Source of the DNA: Streptomyces zhihengii
GTDB taxonomy: Bacteria; Actinomycetota; Actinomycetes; Streptomycetales; Streptomycetaceae
Length of the DNA: 64,000 nucleotides
Assembly (NCBI RefSeq): GCF_016919245.1
Contig: NZ_JAFEJA010000001.1
Span: forward strand, 6,348,501-6,412,500
Reading direction: 5' to 3'
The notes beneath the pieces were generated by a model. The model did no database searches and had not been told where the DNA came from. It saw nothing but the letters and a program-made list of their open reading frames with translations. A program made the position numbers and the translations under genes. Below, in pieces: positions 53,212 to 62,495 of this stretch. Each line of letters begins with the position of its first letter. The first letter of the stretch is position 1.

Positions 53212-53848
53212 GCGGAAGATCCGCGTCCTGCTGGTCGACGACCACCAGGTGGTGCGGCGCGGCCTGCGCACCTTCCTGGAGATCCAGGACGACATAGAGG
53301 TCGTCGGCGAGGCCGCCGACGGCGACGAGGGCGTGGCCCGCGCCGAGGAGCTGAAGCCGCACGTGGTCCTCATGGACGTCAAGATGCCGGGCACCGACGG
53401 CATCGAGGCCCTGCGCCGGCTGCGGGAGCTGGCCAACCCGGCGAAGGTGCTGATCGTCACCAGCTTCACCGAGCAGCGCACGGTGGTCCCCGCGCTGCGC
53501 GCCGGGGCCGCGGGCTACGTCTACAAGGACGTCGACCCCGAGGCACTGGCCGGCGCCATCCGCTCCGTCCACGCGGGGCACGTCCTGCTCCAGCAGGAGG
53601 TCGCCGGGGCGCTGCTCTCCCAGGACGCGCACGGCGGCACGGGCGGCCGGGGCCCGAGCCTGACCGAACGCGAGCGCGAGGTGCTCGGCCTGATCGCGGA
53701 CGGCCGCTCCAACCGGGAGATCGCCCGCGCGCTGGTGCTCTCCGAGAAGACGGTCAAGACCCATGTCTCGAACATCCTCATGAAGCTGGACGTCGCCGAC
53801 CGCACCCAGGCCGCGCTGTGGGCGGTCCGGCACGGCATGACCGACTGA
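53204..53848 (+). CDS. NarL/FixJ (LuxR-type) response regulator
   Basis: A 214-residue regulator with a receiver domain (VLLVDDHQVVRRGL; phospho-acceptor Asp58 in VVLMDVKMPG; Thr/Ser switch IVTSFTEQ; Lys in GYVYKDVDPE) and a C-terminal LuxR helix-turn-helix (LTEREREVLGLIADGRSNREIARALVLSEKTVKTHVSNILMKL in order). GTG with GGAGGTCC upstream lies inside the kinase gene end. It pairs with the GAF kinase. Targets are not visible; the downstream chpE is 270 bp away and could be tested. Confidence 0.94.
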   Translation: MAERKIRVLLVDDHQVVRRGLRTFLEIQDDIEVVGEAADGDEGVARAEELKPHVVLMDVKMPGTDGIEALRRLRELANPAKVLIVTSFTEQRTVVPALRAGAAGYVYKDVDPEALAGAIRSVHAGHVLLQQEVAGALLSQDAHGGTGGRGPSLTEREREVLGLIADGRSNREIARALVLSEKTVKTHVSNILMKLDVADRTQAALWAVRHGMTD

Positions 53849-54120
53849 CCGGCCGGTCCGCCCGCCGGGCACGGGGGAGAGGCCCGCGCGGGCGGGCACG
53901 GGCACGGGGGACGAAGCCGGGCGGGCGGGCACGGGGCCGGGGGGCCGGCCGCGCGGCGGGCACGGAGGACGAGCCGCGCGACGGAAGGTCACGCTCCGAT
54001 CAGAGATTCATACTGTCGGGTGGATGTCACTCACATGGCGCATCCTCCGGTGCGCCCCCGCGTTCTCCAGGGCGTGCTGCGGCGGCCGGCCGCGGCAGAT
54101 GTCCCAGGAGGAACGAAGCA

Positions 54121-54369
54121 GTGAAGAACCTGAAGAGGGCCGCGGCCCTCAGCATGATCGCCGGCAGCATCGTGGCCGCGGGCGCGGGCGCCGCCTCCGC
54201 CACCACCGGTGGCGCGCACGCCCACGGCGAGGCCGTGAAGTCCCCGGGCGTCGCCTCCGGCAACCTGGTCCAGGTCCCGGTCCACGTCCCGGTCAACGTG
54301 TCGGGCAACTCGGTCAACGTGATCGGCCTGCTCAACCCCGTGTTCGGCAACGCCGCCGTCAACGGCTGA
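54121..54369 (+). CDS. chpE: Short chaplin ChpE (cysteine-free)
   Basis: Secreted amyloid-forming surface protein of aerial hyphae. The 82-residue product has a signal peptide (KNLKRAAALSMIAGSIVAAGAGAASA, cleavage near 27) and one chaplin domain (about 40-82: SPGVASGNLVQVPVHVPVN, then SGNSVNVIGLLNPVFGNAAVNG). The two cysteines of other chaplins are Ser and Ala here, as I remember for S. coelicolor ChpE (SCO1800). GTG with AGGAGGAA seven bases upstream. A CATACT box near 54017 could be the -10. Confidence 0.92.
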   Translation: MKNLKRAAALSMIAGSIVAAGAGAASATTGGAHAHGEAVKSPGVASGNLVQVPVHVPVNVSGNSVNVIGLLNPVFGNAAVNG

Positions 54370-54384
54370 CCCGCCGCACCCGAA

Positions 54385-54417
54385 CGCCCCGGCCGCGCAC
54401 CCACCGCGGCCGGGGCG
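54385..54417. terminator. 13-bp terminator hairpin after chpE
   Basis: CGCCCCGGCCGCG (54385-54397) pairs exactly with CGCGGCCGGGGCG (54405-54417) around CACCCAC, 16 bases past the chpE stop. Confidence 0.7.
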
Positions 54418-54607
54418 TCGTGCGTCGCGCGACCGGCGTCCGCGGAGCCGTGACCGTCTCGCCCCCGCCCTCCACCGCGGCCGGGGCGCCGCGCGTCCCG
54501 CGCCCCCGGAGCCGCGACCGCCGGGGAGCCGCCGCGCACGAGGCCCGCCGTTCACGGATCCCGCGAAGGGCACCTGGCGAGGACGGGCCCGCGGGGGAGG
54601 CCCCGCG

Positions 54608-55399
54608 TCAGCCGCGGCCGCGCTCCCGCTCCTCCACATACGCGTTGTACGCTGCCACCTGCGCCCGCCGGGCCACCCTCTCCACCGGCCGCAGCGCCTC
54701 GGCCCGCGCCGCCATCTGCGACGCGCTCACCGCCCCGCCGTGCCCGTTCCCGTACGCCAGCGAGATCAGCAGCCCGATCCGCCGGGCCAGCTCCAGCACC
54801 CGCACCGCGCGCGGCGGGTACCCCGGGGCCAGCACCTCGCCCGAACCCCGCTCCGACCGCGCCCGGTAGGCGTCCAGCGCCGCCTCCGCCACCGGGCCCG
54901 AGGCCGCCACGTCCAGCCGGGTCAGCACCTCGGTCGCCTCCCGCAGCGCCTCCGCCAGCTCCCGCTCCGCCTCGCCCAGCGAGGGCACGTCGGCCGGCGG
55001 AGCCTCGCGCACCGGCAGGCAGTGCCACACCACCTCCGCGTGCACGTCCCCCGCCGGACCCGCCTCGTACACCTCGGGCACCAGCCCCCACGCGGCCCCC
55101 GTGCCGACCACCGCCTCCCCGGCCTCCAGGGCGCGCGCGTTGAACTCCGGCGGCCCGCTGAGCCCCAGCGGATGCCCCGGCGCCGGCAGCGCCACCCGGT
55201 ACCCGGTCACCCCGAGCGACCGCAGCCGCCCCAGGGCCAGCGTGAGCCCGACCGGCGCCGCCTCGCCCGGCAGGCCCTCGACACGGTGCACGGCGTCCTC
55301 GCCGACGATCGCGAGCGCCGCCTCGTCGGGCGACACCTTGTGGGCCAGGAGGGCGTTGCCCCAGGCGGCCAGACGTCCTGAACGCGGTTCCGAAAACAT
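54608..55399 (-). CDS. Conserved hypothetical protein
   Basis: A 263-residue soluble protein with no family that I can name. It opens FSEPRSGRLAAWGNALLAHKVSPDEAALAIVGEDAVHRVEG, has a central part with predicted strands (RVALPAPGHPLGLSGPPEFNARALEAGEAVVG) and a helical C-terminal half ending ERVARRAQVAAYNAYVEERERGRG. There are no membrane segments or catalytic motifs. Similar proteins are, to my memory, conserved next to chpE in Streptomyces. The ATG is preferred; a GTG two codons earlier is possible. It is divergent from the ABC ATPase gene. Confidence 0.75.
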   Translation of the reverse strand: MFSEPRSGRLAAWGNALLAHKVSPDEAALAIVGEDAVHRVEGLPGEAAPVGLTLALGRLRSLGVTGYRVALPAPGHPLGLSGPPEFNARALEAGEAVVGTGAAWGLVPEVYEAGPAGDVHAEVVWHCLPVREAPPADVPSLGEAERELAEALREATEVLTRLDVAASGPVAEAALDAYRARSERGSGEVLAPGYPPRAVRVLELARRIGLLISLAYGNGHGGAVSASQMAARAEALRPVERVARRAQVAAYNAYVEERERGRG

Positions 55400-55610
55400 G
55401 CCCACACCCTAGGTAACGGTCCGCCGCCGCGGGGAGCGCCCTCGCCCCCTCCGCGGGACGGCCCCGGCACCAAGCGCGGGACCGGGCACCGGCACGCCCG
55501 GCGGGTGGCGTAGGTTTTCCCTGGGTGGTGTGCCCACAGGTGCACAAAAGTGCCCGGAAGGCACACACGCACCCGAAGACCTCGACGATGCATGGGGAGA
55601 CAACGCGCTC

Positions 55611-56402
55611 ATGAGCGATGTACTGGAGCTGGTGGACGTATCCGTGGTCCGCGACGGACGCGCTCTGGTGGACGACGTCTCCTGGTCGGTCAAGGAGGGG
55701 GAGCGCTGGGTCATCCTCGGCCCCAACGGCGCCGGCAAGACGACCCTCCTCAACGTCGCGTCCAGCTACCTCTTCCCGACCACCGGCACGGCCCGCATCC
55801 TCGGCGAGCGCCTCGGCGGCGTCGACGTCTTCGAGCTCCGCCCCCGCATCGGCGTGGCCGGCATCGCCATGGCCGAGAAGCTCCCCAAGCGCCAGACCGT
55901 CCTGCAGACCGTGCTCACCGCCGCCTACGGCATGACCGCCACCTGGCACGAGGACTACGACGAGGTCGACGAGCGGCGCGCCCGCGCCTTCCTCGACCGC
56001 CTCGGCATGACCGAGTACCTCGACCGCAGGTTCGGCACCCTCTCCGAGGGCGAGCGCAAGCGCACCATGATCGCCCGCGCCATGATGACCGACCCCGAGC
56101 TGCTGCTCCTGGACGAGCCCGCGGCCGGCCTCGACCTCGGCGGACGCGAGGACCTCGTGCGGCGCCTCGGCCGGCTCGCCCGCGACCCCTACGCCCCCTC
56201 GATGATCATGGTGACCCACCATGTCGAGGAGATCGCCCCCGGGTTCACCCACGTCCTCATGATCCGGCAGGGCAAGATCCTCGCCGCCGGCCCGATGGAG
56301 ACCGAGCTCACCTCGCGCAACCTCTCCCTCTGCTTCGGCCTGCCGCTGGTCGTCGAGCGCACCGCCGACCGCTGGACCGCCCACGGGCTGCCGCTCGGCT
56401 GA
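55611..56402 (+). CDS. Stand-alone ABC transporter ATP-binding protein
   Basis: A 263-residue ATPase with Walker A GPNGAGKTT, a modified signature TLSEGERKRTMIARAM (LSEGE rather than LSGGQ), Walker B LLLLDEPAAGLDL and a switch His in VTHHVEEIAPGFTHVLM. This ModF/YlmA-like type is found without a permease and none is encoded nearby. It may act as a soluble factor or team up with a distant permease. ATG is in frame with GGGAGA about 13 bases upstream, a weak site. Confidence 0.85.
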   Translation: MSDVLELVDVSVVRDGRALVDDVSWSVKEGERWVILGPNGAGKTTLLNVASSYLFPTTGTARILGERLGGVDVFELRPRIGVAGIAMAEKLPKRQTVLQTVLTAAYGMTATWHEDYDEVDERRARAFLDRLGMTEYLDRRFGTLSEGERKRTMIARAMMTDPELLLLDEPAAGLDLGGREDLVRRLGRLARDPYAPSMIMVTHHVEEIAPGFTHVLMIRQGKILAAGPMETELTSRNLSLCFGLPLVVERTADRWTAHGLPLG

Positions 56403-56558
56403 CCCGCCCCACGGGCCCCACCCGCCGCCGCTCCCCGCCGCGGCCGGGCCGTGCCCCCGTCCGGCCCCCGTCGAAAGGCCGCCCAACCCGCCCCGAAACA
56501 GCGGGCATTTGCCCATGCCCCCTGTCCCCACCCCGACCGGCGCACCTACCATGACGGC

Positions 56559-56990
56559 GTGGACATCGACGCATGGGTGTGGTGGCTGATCGGCGCGGTC
56601 GGACTGGGCATTCCGCTCGTGCTCACCGCGATGCCCGAGTTCGGCATGTTCTCCGCGGGCGCGGTCGCCGCCGCGGTCGTCGCGGCCGCGGGCGGCGGTG
56701 TGGTCGCCCAGGTCCTGGTCTTCGTCGCCGTCTCCGTCGCCCTCATCGCGGTGGTGCGCCCGATCGCGGCCCGCCAGCGGAAGCAGCAGGGGGCGGGCTT
56801 CGCCAGCGGGGTCGACGCCCTCAAGGGCCGCCAGGCCGTGGTCGTGGAACGCGTCGACGGCGCCGGCGGCCGCATCAAACTCGCAGGGGAGATCTGGTCC
56901 GCCCGCTCCTTCGACGACTCGCTCGTCTTCGAACCGGGCCGGCAGGTCGACGTGGTGGAGATCGACGGCGCCACCGCGGTCGTCATGTGA
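56559..56990 (+). CDS. NfeD-family membrane protein
   Basis: A 143-residue protein with two to three transmembrane helices (about 3-25, WVWWLIGAVGLGIPLVLTAMP; 28-70, FGMFSAGAVAAAVVAAAGGGVVAQVLVFVAVSVALIAVV) and a C-terminal OB-fold (about 85-143, GRQAVVVERVDGAGGRIKLAGEIWSARSFDDSLVFEPGRQVDVVEIDGATAVV, in order). NfeD proteins pair with SPFH proteins, which is what the next gene encodes. TACCAT (56547-56552) lies six bases before the GTG, suggesting a leaderless mRNA. Confidence 0.88.
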   Translation: MDIDAWVWWLIGAVGLGIPLVLTAMPEFGMFSAGAVAAAVVAAAGGGVVAQVLVFVAVSVALIAVVRPIAARQRKQQGAGFASGVDALKGRQAVVVERVDGAGGRIKLAGEIWSARSFDDSLVFEPGRQVDVVEIDGATAVVM

Positions 56991-57164
56991 CGGCCCGTCC
57001 GGTCGGATCCCGGCCCCGGGTCCGCGACCGAACGGGCCGAACGGCCCACAGCACGGCCCCTGTTCTGGGAAACTGATCATCGACAAGTGCAGGACCACGC
57101 GGGCCCGGCCCGCGGCACACGCTCGGTCCGCTCATCACCGGCAGCGAAGGGCACGGGGAACGCG

Positions 57165-58124
57165 ATGCAACCGATCATCATCGTCCTGATCATTCTGGTG
57201 GTGCTGGTCTTCATCGCCCTGATCAAGACGATCCAGGTCATCCCGCAGGCCAGCGCCGCCATCGTGGAGCGGTTCGGCCGCTACACCCGCACCCTCAACG
57301 CGGGACTGAACATCGTCGTCCCGTTCATCGACTCCATCCGCAACCGCATCGACCTGCGCGAACAGGTCGTCCCCTTCCCGCCCCAGCCGGTGATCACCCA
57401 GGACAACCTCGTCGTCAACATCGACACGGTCATCTACTACCAGGTCACCGACGCCCGCGCCGCCACCTACGAAGTGGCCAGCTACATCCAGGCGATCGAG
57501 CAGCTCACCGTCACCACGCTGCGCAACATCATCGGCGGCATGGACCTGGAGCGGACCCTCACCTCCCGCGAGGAGATCAACGCCGCCCTCCGCGGCGTCC
57601 TCGACGAGGCGACCGGCAAGTGGGGCATCCGCGTCAACCGCGTCGAGCTCAAGGCCATCGAACCGCCCACCTCCATCCAGGACTCGATGGAGAAGCAGAT
57701 GCGCGCCGACCGCGACAAGCGCGCCGCCATCCTCACCGCCGAGGGCATCCGGCAGTCCCAGATCCTCACCGCCGAGGGCGAGAAGCAGTCGGCCATCCTG
57801 CGCGCCGAGGGCGAGGCCAAGGCGGCGGCCCTGCGCGCCGAGGGCGAGGCCCAGGCCATCCGCACGGTCTTCGAGTCCATCCACGCCGGCGACGCGGACC
57901 AGAAGCTGCTCGCCTACCAGTACCTCCAGATGCTCCCGAAGATCGCCGAGGGCGACGCCAACAAGCTCTGGATCGTCCCCAGCGAGATCGGCGACGCCCT
58001 CAAGGGCCTCAGCGGCGCCATGGGCAACTTCAACCCCATGGCCGGCATGGGCGGCGGCGGAGGCGGCGTCCCCAAGCAGACCGGCGGCACCGCCGACCGC
58101 CGGGAGCAGCCCCCCATCGACTGA
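57165..58124 (+). CDS. SPFH/band 7 family membrane protein (stomatin/QmcA-like)
   Basis: A 319-residue protein with one N-terminal membrane anchor (about 4-24, IIIVLIILVVLVFIALIKTI), a band 7 domain (VERFGRYTRTLNAGLNIVVPFIDSIRNRIDLREQVV, in part) and a long helical region with repeated AEGxKQxxILxAEGEA units (about 190-235), typical of flotillin-like coiled coils. The tail is Gly-rich. ATG has GGGGAACGC upstream. It forms membrane scaffolds, probably with the adjacent NfeD protein. Confidence 0.92.
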   Translation: MQPIIIVLIILVVLVFIALIKTIQVIPQASAAIVERFGRYTRTLNAGLNIVVPFIDSIRNRIDLREQVVPFPPQPVITQDNLVVNIDTVIYYQVTDARAATYEVASYIQAIEQLTVTTLRNIIGGMDLERTLTSREEINAALRGVLDEATGKWGIRVNRVELKAIEPPTSIQDSMEKQMRADRDKRAAILTAEGIRQSQILTAEGEKQSAILRAEGEAKAAALRAEGEAQAIRTVFESIHAGDADQKLLAYQYLQMLPKIAEGDANKLWIVPSEIGDALKGLSGAMGNFNPMAGMGGGGGGVPKQTGGTADRREQPPID

Positions 58125-58207
58125 CGCCGGAACCCCTCGTGCATGATCGGTGAGGCCCCTCGACCTTCACGGCGGGGAGGCGTCTCACCGAACGCGGAGG
58201 GCATGGC

Positions 58208-58975
58208 GTGTCCATCTGGGAGCTACTGGCGGTCTTCGCCGCAGGAGTCGGCGCAGGCACCATCAACACCATCGTCGGATCGGGAACGCTGATCACGTTC
58301 CCGGTCCTGCTCGCCGTCGGGCTGCCACCCGTGACCGCGACCGTCTCCAACGCCCTCGGACTGATCCCCGGCTCCATCAGCGGCGCCATCGGCTACCGCG
58401 AGGAACTCAGGGGCCAGCGCCCCCTGATCCTCCGCCTCGGAGTGGCCGCCGCCATCGGCGGCCTCGGCGGAGCGGTGCTCCTGCTCATGCTGCCCCCGAC
58501 GGCGTTCGAGACCATCGTCCCCGTCCTGGTCGCCCTCGCCCTGGTCCTGGTCGTCCTCCAGCCCAGGATCTCCGCCGCGGTCCAGCGCCGCCGCGAACGC
58601 ACCGGCACCGTCACCCGGGCCGACGGCGGACCCGTCCTCTTCGGCGGGCTCCTGCTCGCCAGCGTCTACGGCGGCTACTTCACCGCCGCCCAGGGGATCA
58701 TCTACCTCTCCCTGATGGGGATGCTGCTCGACGACACCCTCCAGCGCCTCAACGCGGTGAAGAACGTCCTCGCCGCCATCGTCAACACCATCGCCGCGCT
58801 GTTCTTCCTCTTCGTCGCCGACTTCGACTGGACCGCCGTCCTCCTCATCGCCGTCGGCTCCGCCATCGGCGGCCAGCTCGGCGCGAAGATCGGCCGCCGG
58901 CTCCCCCCGTTCGCCCTGCGCGTCTTCATCGTCGTCGTCGGCGTCTTCGCGATCGTCCAGCTCCTCCTGCGGTAG
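58208..58975 (+). CDS. TauE/SafE-family sulfite exporter or anion permease
   Basis: A 255-residue membrane protein with about eight hydrophobic helices and the TauE/SafE features AGVGAGTINTIVGSGTLITFPVLLAVGLPPVTATVSNALGL near the N-terminus and NAVKNVLAAIVNTIAALFF plus GGQLGAKIGRRLPP in the second half. Members move sulfite, sulfonates or other anions. GGAGGG is nine bases before the GTG. A 27-bp hairpin follows. Confidence 0.88.
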   Translation: MSIWELLAVFAAGVGAGTINTIVGSGTLITFPVLLAVGLPPVTATVSNALGLIPGSISGAIGYREELRGQRPLILRLGVAAAIGGLGGAVLLLMLPPTAFETIVPVLVALALVLVVLQPRISAAVQRRRERTGTVTRADGGPVLFGGLLLASVYGGYFTAAQGIIYLSLMGMLLDDTLQRLNAVKNVLAAIVNTIAALFFLFVADFDWTAVLLIAVGSAIGGQLGAKIGRRLPPFALRVFIVVVGVFAIVQLLLR

Positions 58976-58985
58976 ACCCCGCGGG

Positions 58986-59045
58986 CCCGCACACACCGGA
59001 GCCCGTCCCCGTGCGCTCACGGGGACGGGCTCCGGTGTGTGCGGG
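58986..59045. terminator. Perfect 27-bp bidirectional terminator
   Basis: Arms 58986-59012 and 59019-59045 are exactly complementary around GCGCTC (the left arm begins CCCGCACACACCGGAGCCCG). It separates the TauE gene from the convergent HNH gene and is the longest perfect stem seen in this window. Confidence 0.8.
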
Positions 59046-59049
59046 GCGG

Positions 59050-59559
59050 CTACGCGGCGGGCGTGGCCGTCAGCCAGTCGGGCAGCGCGTCCCGCTCACC
59101 CGACCGCAGGCCGAGCAGCATCGCCTCCGCGGGGGAGGGCACGAACGGCTGGTGCAGCAACGGCATCCCGGCCTGCTCCGGAGTCCGGTCCGCCTTGCGG
59201 TGGTTGTCCTCCGCGCACGACGCCACCGTGTTCATCCAGGAGTCGGCGCCACCGCGCGACTTCGGCACGACGTGGTCCACGGTGGTCGCGCGCCTGCCGC
59301 AGTAGGCGCACCGGTGCTGGTCCCTGACCAGCACACCCCGCCGCGACCACGGCGCCTGTCTTCGGAACGGCACCCGTACGTACCGGCACAGCCTGATCAC
59401 CCGCGGCACCGGAAGCTCCACGGCGGCCGCACGGACACGGAGCGCGGGGTGGGACTGCTCGACCACGGCCTTGTCCTGCAGAACCAGCACCACGGCACGG
59501 TTCAGGGACACCGTCGACAACGGCTCGAAGCTCGCGTTCAGCACCAGCGTGGTCCGCAT
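59050..59559 (-). CDS. HNH endonuclease family protein
   Basis: A 169-residue protein with a C-x2-C pair (CAYCGRRAT), the HNH core DHVVPKSRGGADSWMNTVASCAEDNHRKADRTP, and a short C-terminal region PDWLTATPAA. The N-terminal half (RTTLVLNASFEPLSTVSLNRAVVLVLQDKAVVE) is characteristic of a conserved actinobacterial HNH group of unknown target. ATG with GGGAGGTGGG upstream. It is probably a chromosomal housekeeping nuclease rather than a mobile-element enzyme. Confidence 0.85.
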   Translation of the reverse strand: MRTTLVLNASFEPLSTVSLNRAVVLVLQDKAVVEQSHPALRVRAAAVELPVPRVIRLCRYVRVPFRRQAPWSRRGVLVRDQHRCAYCGRRATTVDHVVPKSRGGADSWMNTVASCAEDNHRKADRTPEQAGMPLLHQPFVPSPAEAMLLGLRSGERDALPDWLTATPAA

Positions 59560-59703
59560 TCTGCCCACCTCCCGTTCGCCGGCCCGGCCCCGTCGGCGGG
59601 CTCGGGCTCGGGCTCGCAACAACTCTGGCCGGGCGCGCCGGGATGGACAACGCAATATCTGTGCCTGCCGGAGAGACGAACCCCCGACCCCTGGCAACAA
59701 AAC

Positions 59704-59740
59704 TGCCCTGCCCTGATCTCTCCAGAACCAGGGCAGGGCA
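59704..59740 (-). terminator. Intrinsic terminator with U-tract after the PEBP gene
   Basis: TGCCCTGCCCTG (59704-59715) pairs with CAGGGCAGGGCA (59729-59740) around 13 bases. On the minus strand it is followed by GTTTTGTT, a rare U-rich tail for this genome. It lies about 65 bases past the PEBP stop. Confidence 0.75.
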
Positions 59741-59805
59741 AACGGAAAACGAACAATCGGCTCACACCGTCAGGTCACGACCGGCGCCTCGCCGGGCACA
59801 GCCGC

Positions 59806-60342
59806 TCAGCTTCCGGACGGACTCGCGTAATGGGCGATCAACTGCGCACGGCCGAGCGTGTGGAAACGCAGATTGAATCCGACGGCCGCCGGCGGGGTGT
59901 CGGCGTCCGGCCCCAGCTTCTCGGTGTCCACCGCGTACACGGTGAACACGTACCGGTGGTCCTCGCCGGGCGGCGGGGCCGCACCGCCGAAGTTCTTGGA
60001 GCCGTAGTCGTTGCGGGCGTGGACCGCCCCGGCGGGCAGCCCCGCGAACGAGCCGCTCCCCACACCGGCCGGCAGTTCGGTGACCGAGACGGGGATGTCG
60101 AAGAGCACCCAGTGCCAGAAGCCGCTGCCCGTCGGCGCGTCCGGATCGAAGCACGTCACGGCGAAGCTCCTGGTGCCCTCCGGGAAGCCCTCCCAGCGCA
60201 ACTGCGGCGAGGTGTCGCCCTCCGCGTGCACCTGGGCGTTCTTCAGCACGGAGCCCGGCTCGATGTCCTCGCTCACCACGGTGAACGACGGCACCGGCGG
60301 ATGGAAGTCGTGCGGAAGAGGCGCCCGCTGCTGCTCGGTCAC
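59806..60342 (-). CDS. YbhB/YbcL (PEBP, Raf-kinase-inhibitor-like) protein
   Basis: A 178-residue soluble protein with the phosphatidylethanolamine-binding fold: [40 protein letters not shown], the ligand-site ASP-like DPDAP and HWVL motifs, and [29 protein letters not shown]. The GTG start has GGAGGTATT upstream, fixing it. Bacterial members have no settled function. It runs after the Spo0M-like gene on the same strand with 59 bases between. Confidence 0.9.
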   Translation of the reverse strand: MTEQQRAPLPHDFHPPVPSFTVVSEDIEPGSVLKNAQVHAEGDTSPQLRWEGFPEGTRSFAVTCFDPDAPTGSGFWHWVLFDIPVSVTELPAGVGSGSFAGLPAGAVHARNDYGSKNFGGAAPPPGEDHRYVFTVYAVDTEKLGPDADTPPAAVGFNLRFHTLGRAQLIAHYASPSGS

Positions 60343-60401
60343 GTCAATACCTCCGAATCGGCTGTACCAGTGGGTCTTCGGCTCCGAGCCTAGAGTCTTC
60401 C

Positions 60402-61184
60402 TCAGAGCCAGTTGCGCCGGCCGCCGACGTCGGCGAGCCACTGGTTCAGGTACGCGGCCCAGTCCGTCGACCCGAAGTCGTGGTGACCCACCCGGAACGC
60501 CTTGTACGAGTCGCTGCCCTCGCTGAAGAGGCCCGGCTTCTTGTCCATCTCCAGGATGACGTCCATCTCGCGCTCGTCCGCGACGAACGTCAGCTCCACC
60601 TGGTTCAGACCCCGGAACTGCTGCGGCGGCAGGAACTCGATCTCCTGGTAGAACGGCAGCTTCTGCCGCGTCCCCCGGATGTGCCCGCGCTCCATGTCCG
60701 CGCTCTTGAAGCGGAAGCCGAGCTGCACGAACGAGTCGAGGATCGCCTGCTGCGCCGGCAGCGGGTGCACATGGATCGGGTCGAGGTCGCCCGAGTCGAC
60801 CGCGCGCGCGATCTCCAGCTCGGTGGTCACCCCGATGTCCATCCCGTGCAGACGCTGCCCGGCGATCGTCGTCACCGGCGTCTCCCAGGGGATCTCCAGC
60901 CCGAACGGCACCACGTGCACCGCGCCGGCCTTCACCTCGAGCGCCCCGCCCAGACGCACCTTGGTGAACTCGATGTCCTGCTTGACCTCGTGGTCACCGC
61001 CCTCGACCTCGACACGGGCCTGGAGACCGACGGACAGGCCCTCGATCTGCTGGTCCACCGAGCCGCCCTGGATGCGGACCTCGCCCTGGACGACACCGCC
61101 CGGCACCACGTTCTCCTCGGACAGCACCGTCTCCACGGAGGCACCACCGGCACCCAGGCTCGCGAGCAGCTTCTTGAAGCCCAT
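60402..61184 (-). CDS. Spo0M-like sporulation control protein (arrestin fold)
   Basis: A 260-residue protein with the Spo0M pattern: [53 protein letters not shown] (in order), [48 protein letters not shown] and [17 protein letters not shown]. Two beta-sandwich domains are expected. Bacillus Spo0M affects sporulation and the cytoskeleton. ATG is chosen because GGAG lies five bases upstream; a GTG two codons earlier has no room for a ribosome site. Confidence 0.88.
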   Translation of the reverse strand: MGFKKLLASLGAGGASVETVLSEENVVPGGVVQGEVRIQGGSVDQQIEGLSVGLQARVEVEGGDHEVKQDIEFTKVRLGGALEVKAGAVHVVPFGLEIPWETPVTTIAGQRLHGMDIGVTTELEIARAVDSGDLDPIHVHPLPAQQAILDSFVQLGFRFKSADMERGHIRGTRQKLPFYQEIEFLPPQQFRGLNQVELTFVADEREMDVILEMDKKPGLFSEGSDSYKAFRVGHHDFGSTDWAAYLNQWLADVGGRRNWL

Positions 61185-61334
61185 GTCCACTCCCTCTCTT
61201 GCGCTTCTCTTCCGCTACGGGTCGCACGGGCACCGCCGCCCCCGCCGGCCGGACGGCCACCGGTGCGGGTTCCCTGCGTACGCCCGATACATACGCCCGG
61301 AGGCCGCGGTCGGTTCCCCGGTACGCTCGGTCCG

Positions 61335-61610
61335 ATGACCGAGAGCCCCGACCGTACGCCGCTGCCCCGCTCGTTCTTCGACCGCCCGGTCCTCGACGCC
61401 GCCCCTCAGCTCCTGGGCCGCACCCTGGTCCGCCGCACCGGCAGCGGCCCGATCCACCTGCGCATCACGGAGGTCGAGGCGTACGCGGGGGAGTCCGATC
61501 CCGGTTCCCACGCCTTTCGCGGCCGCACCGCGCGCAACGAGGTCATGTTCGGCCCGCCCGGACACGCGTACGTGTACTTCACTTACGGCATGTCAAGGCG
61601 GTCAGCATGA
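61335..61610 (+). pseudogene. mpg: Resident 3-methyladenine DNA glycosylase, truncated by insertion
   Basis: Codons 1-86 read as a normal MPG/AAG N-terminus: [21 protein letters not shown], the catalytic-Glu segment [42 protein letters not shown]. After TACGGCATG (61584-61592) the frame runs into SRRSA and a stop; the expected continuation (usually H-x-C-x-N) is lost. The break coincides with a drop in codon bias and with element genes downstream. The remainder of the native gene should lie beyond the other end of the element, outside the window. Confidence 0.85.
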
Positions 61611-62218
61611 ACGTTGATCTCCTCGCCCATCCTGCCGAAGAGGTTGCCCCCAGGCTGCTCGGGAGCGTCCTCACCTCCAGGACCCCCGAGGGAACCGTGA
61701 GCATCGCCATCACGGAGACCGAGGCGTACTCCGGTACGGCTGACCCAGCCTCCCATGCCTACCGAGGCCAGACACCCCGTAACGCCGTCATGTTCGGACC
61801 CGCAGGACACCTGTACGTCTACCGGTCCCACGGTCTCCACTGGTGCGCCAACATCGTCACCGGGACGGACGGCATCGCCTCGGCCGTCCTCATCCGGGCA
61901 GGCAGGGTCATCGAGGGCGAGGACCTGGCACGCAAGCGGCGAGGGGAGAGGGTGGAGAGTCCACGGCTTGCCCGAGGTCCGGGGAACTTCTGCCAGGCAC
62001 TCGGCATCACGGCGGAGCACAACGGCGCAGACCTCCTGACAGGTACCTCGGTCGTGCTGTCCGAGGGTGAGCCGGTACCTGCCGCGCTCACCCAGGTCGG
62101 TCCCCGGGTGGGCGTGAGCAAGGCCCACGACTGGCAACACCGGTTCTACCTAGCCGGTGATCCGACGGTCTCGGCATACCGACTGAGCCCGCGAGCCAAA
62201 CCGGCCACGGGAGCCTGA
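61607..62218 (+). CDS. mpg: Element-borne complete 3-methyladenine DNA glycosylase
   Basis: Excises alkylated purines such as 3-methyladenine. The 203-residue protein has [64 protein letters not shown] and [12 protein letters not shown], all expected for a full MPG. It clearly differs from the resident N-terminus (about half the aligned residues by eye), so it is not a tandem duplicate. The ATG overlaps the stop of the truncated mpg (ATGA), with AAGGCGG six bases upstream, so translation can be coupled to the host gene. Confidence 0.9.
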   Translation: MNVDLLAHPAEEVAPRLLGSVLTSRTPEGTVSIAITETEAYSGTADPASHAYRGQTPRNAVMFGPAGHLYVYRSHGLHWCANIVTGTDGIASAVLIRAGRVIEGEDLARKRRGERVESPRLARGPGNFCQALGITAEHNGADLLTGTSVVLSEGEPVPAALTQVGPRVGVSKAHDWQHRFYLAGDPTVSAYRLSPRAKPATGA

Positions 62219-62495
62219 GCCGCTGTGTGCCTCGCTGACGGCTCGCCGGCGAGTCGGTGTGGAAGTTGGGTCAGGCGATGCATGATCGTCCGCGAGCGCG
62301 GCTCGTGACGCGTTCCTGGCCGGTCGAGTGACTGCCGACGTGCGTCGGCTCAGGCCAGACGAGTGGGCGTGACTGCGCGCTTCAACTCATCTGGCGAGTG
62401 GGCGGTTGAGTTGGCGCGCTGAGCGAGGTGGACAGTCGGGAGTGCAGTGACACCCGGCCGCCCGCCTGGCCCGGATCCTTGCGAGGATCCTCGGC

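Noticed and set aside
61335..62218. Tandem duplication of mpg as explanation for the two copies
   Set aside because: The copies are too different by eye, the second has foreign-looking composition, and an integrase follows; insertion explains more.
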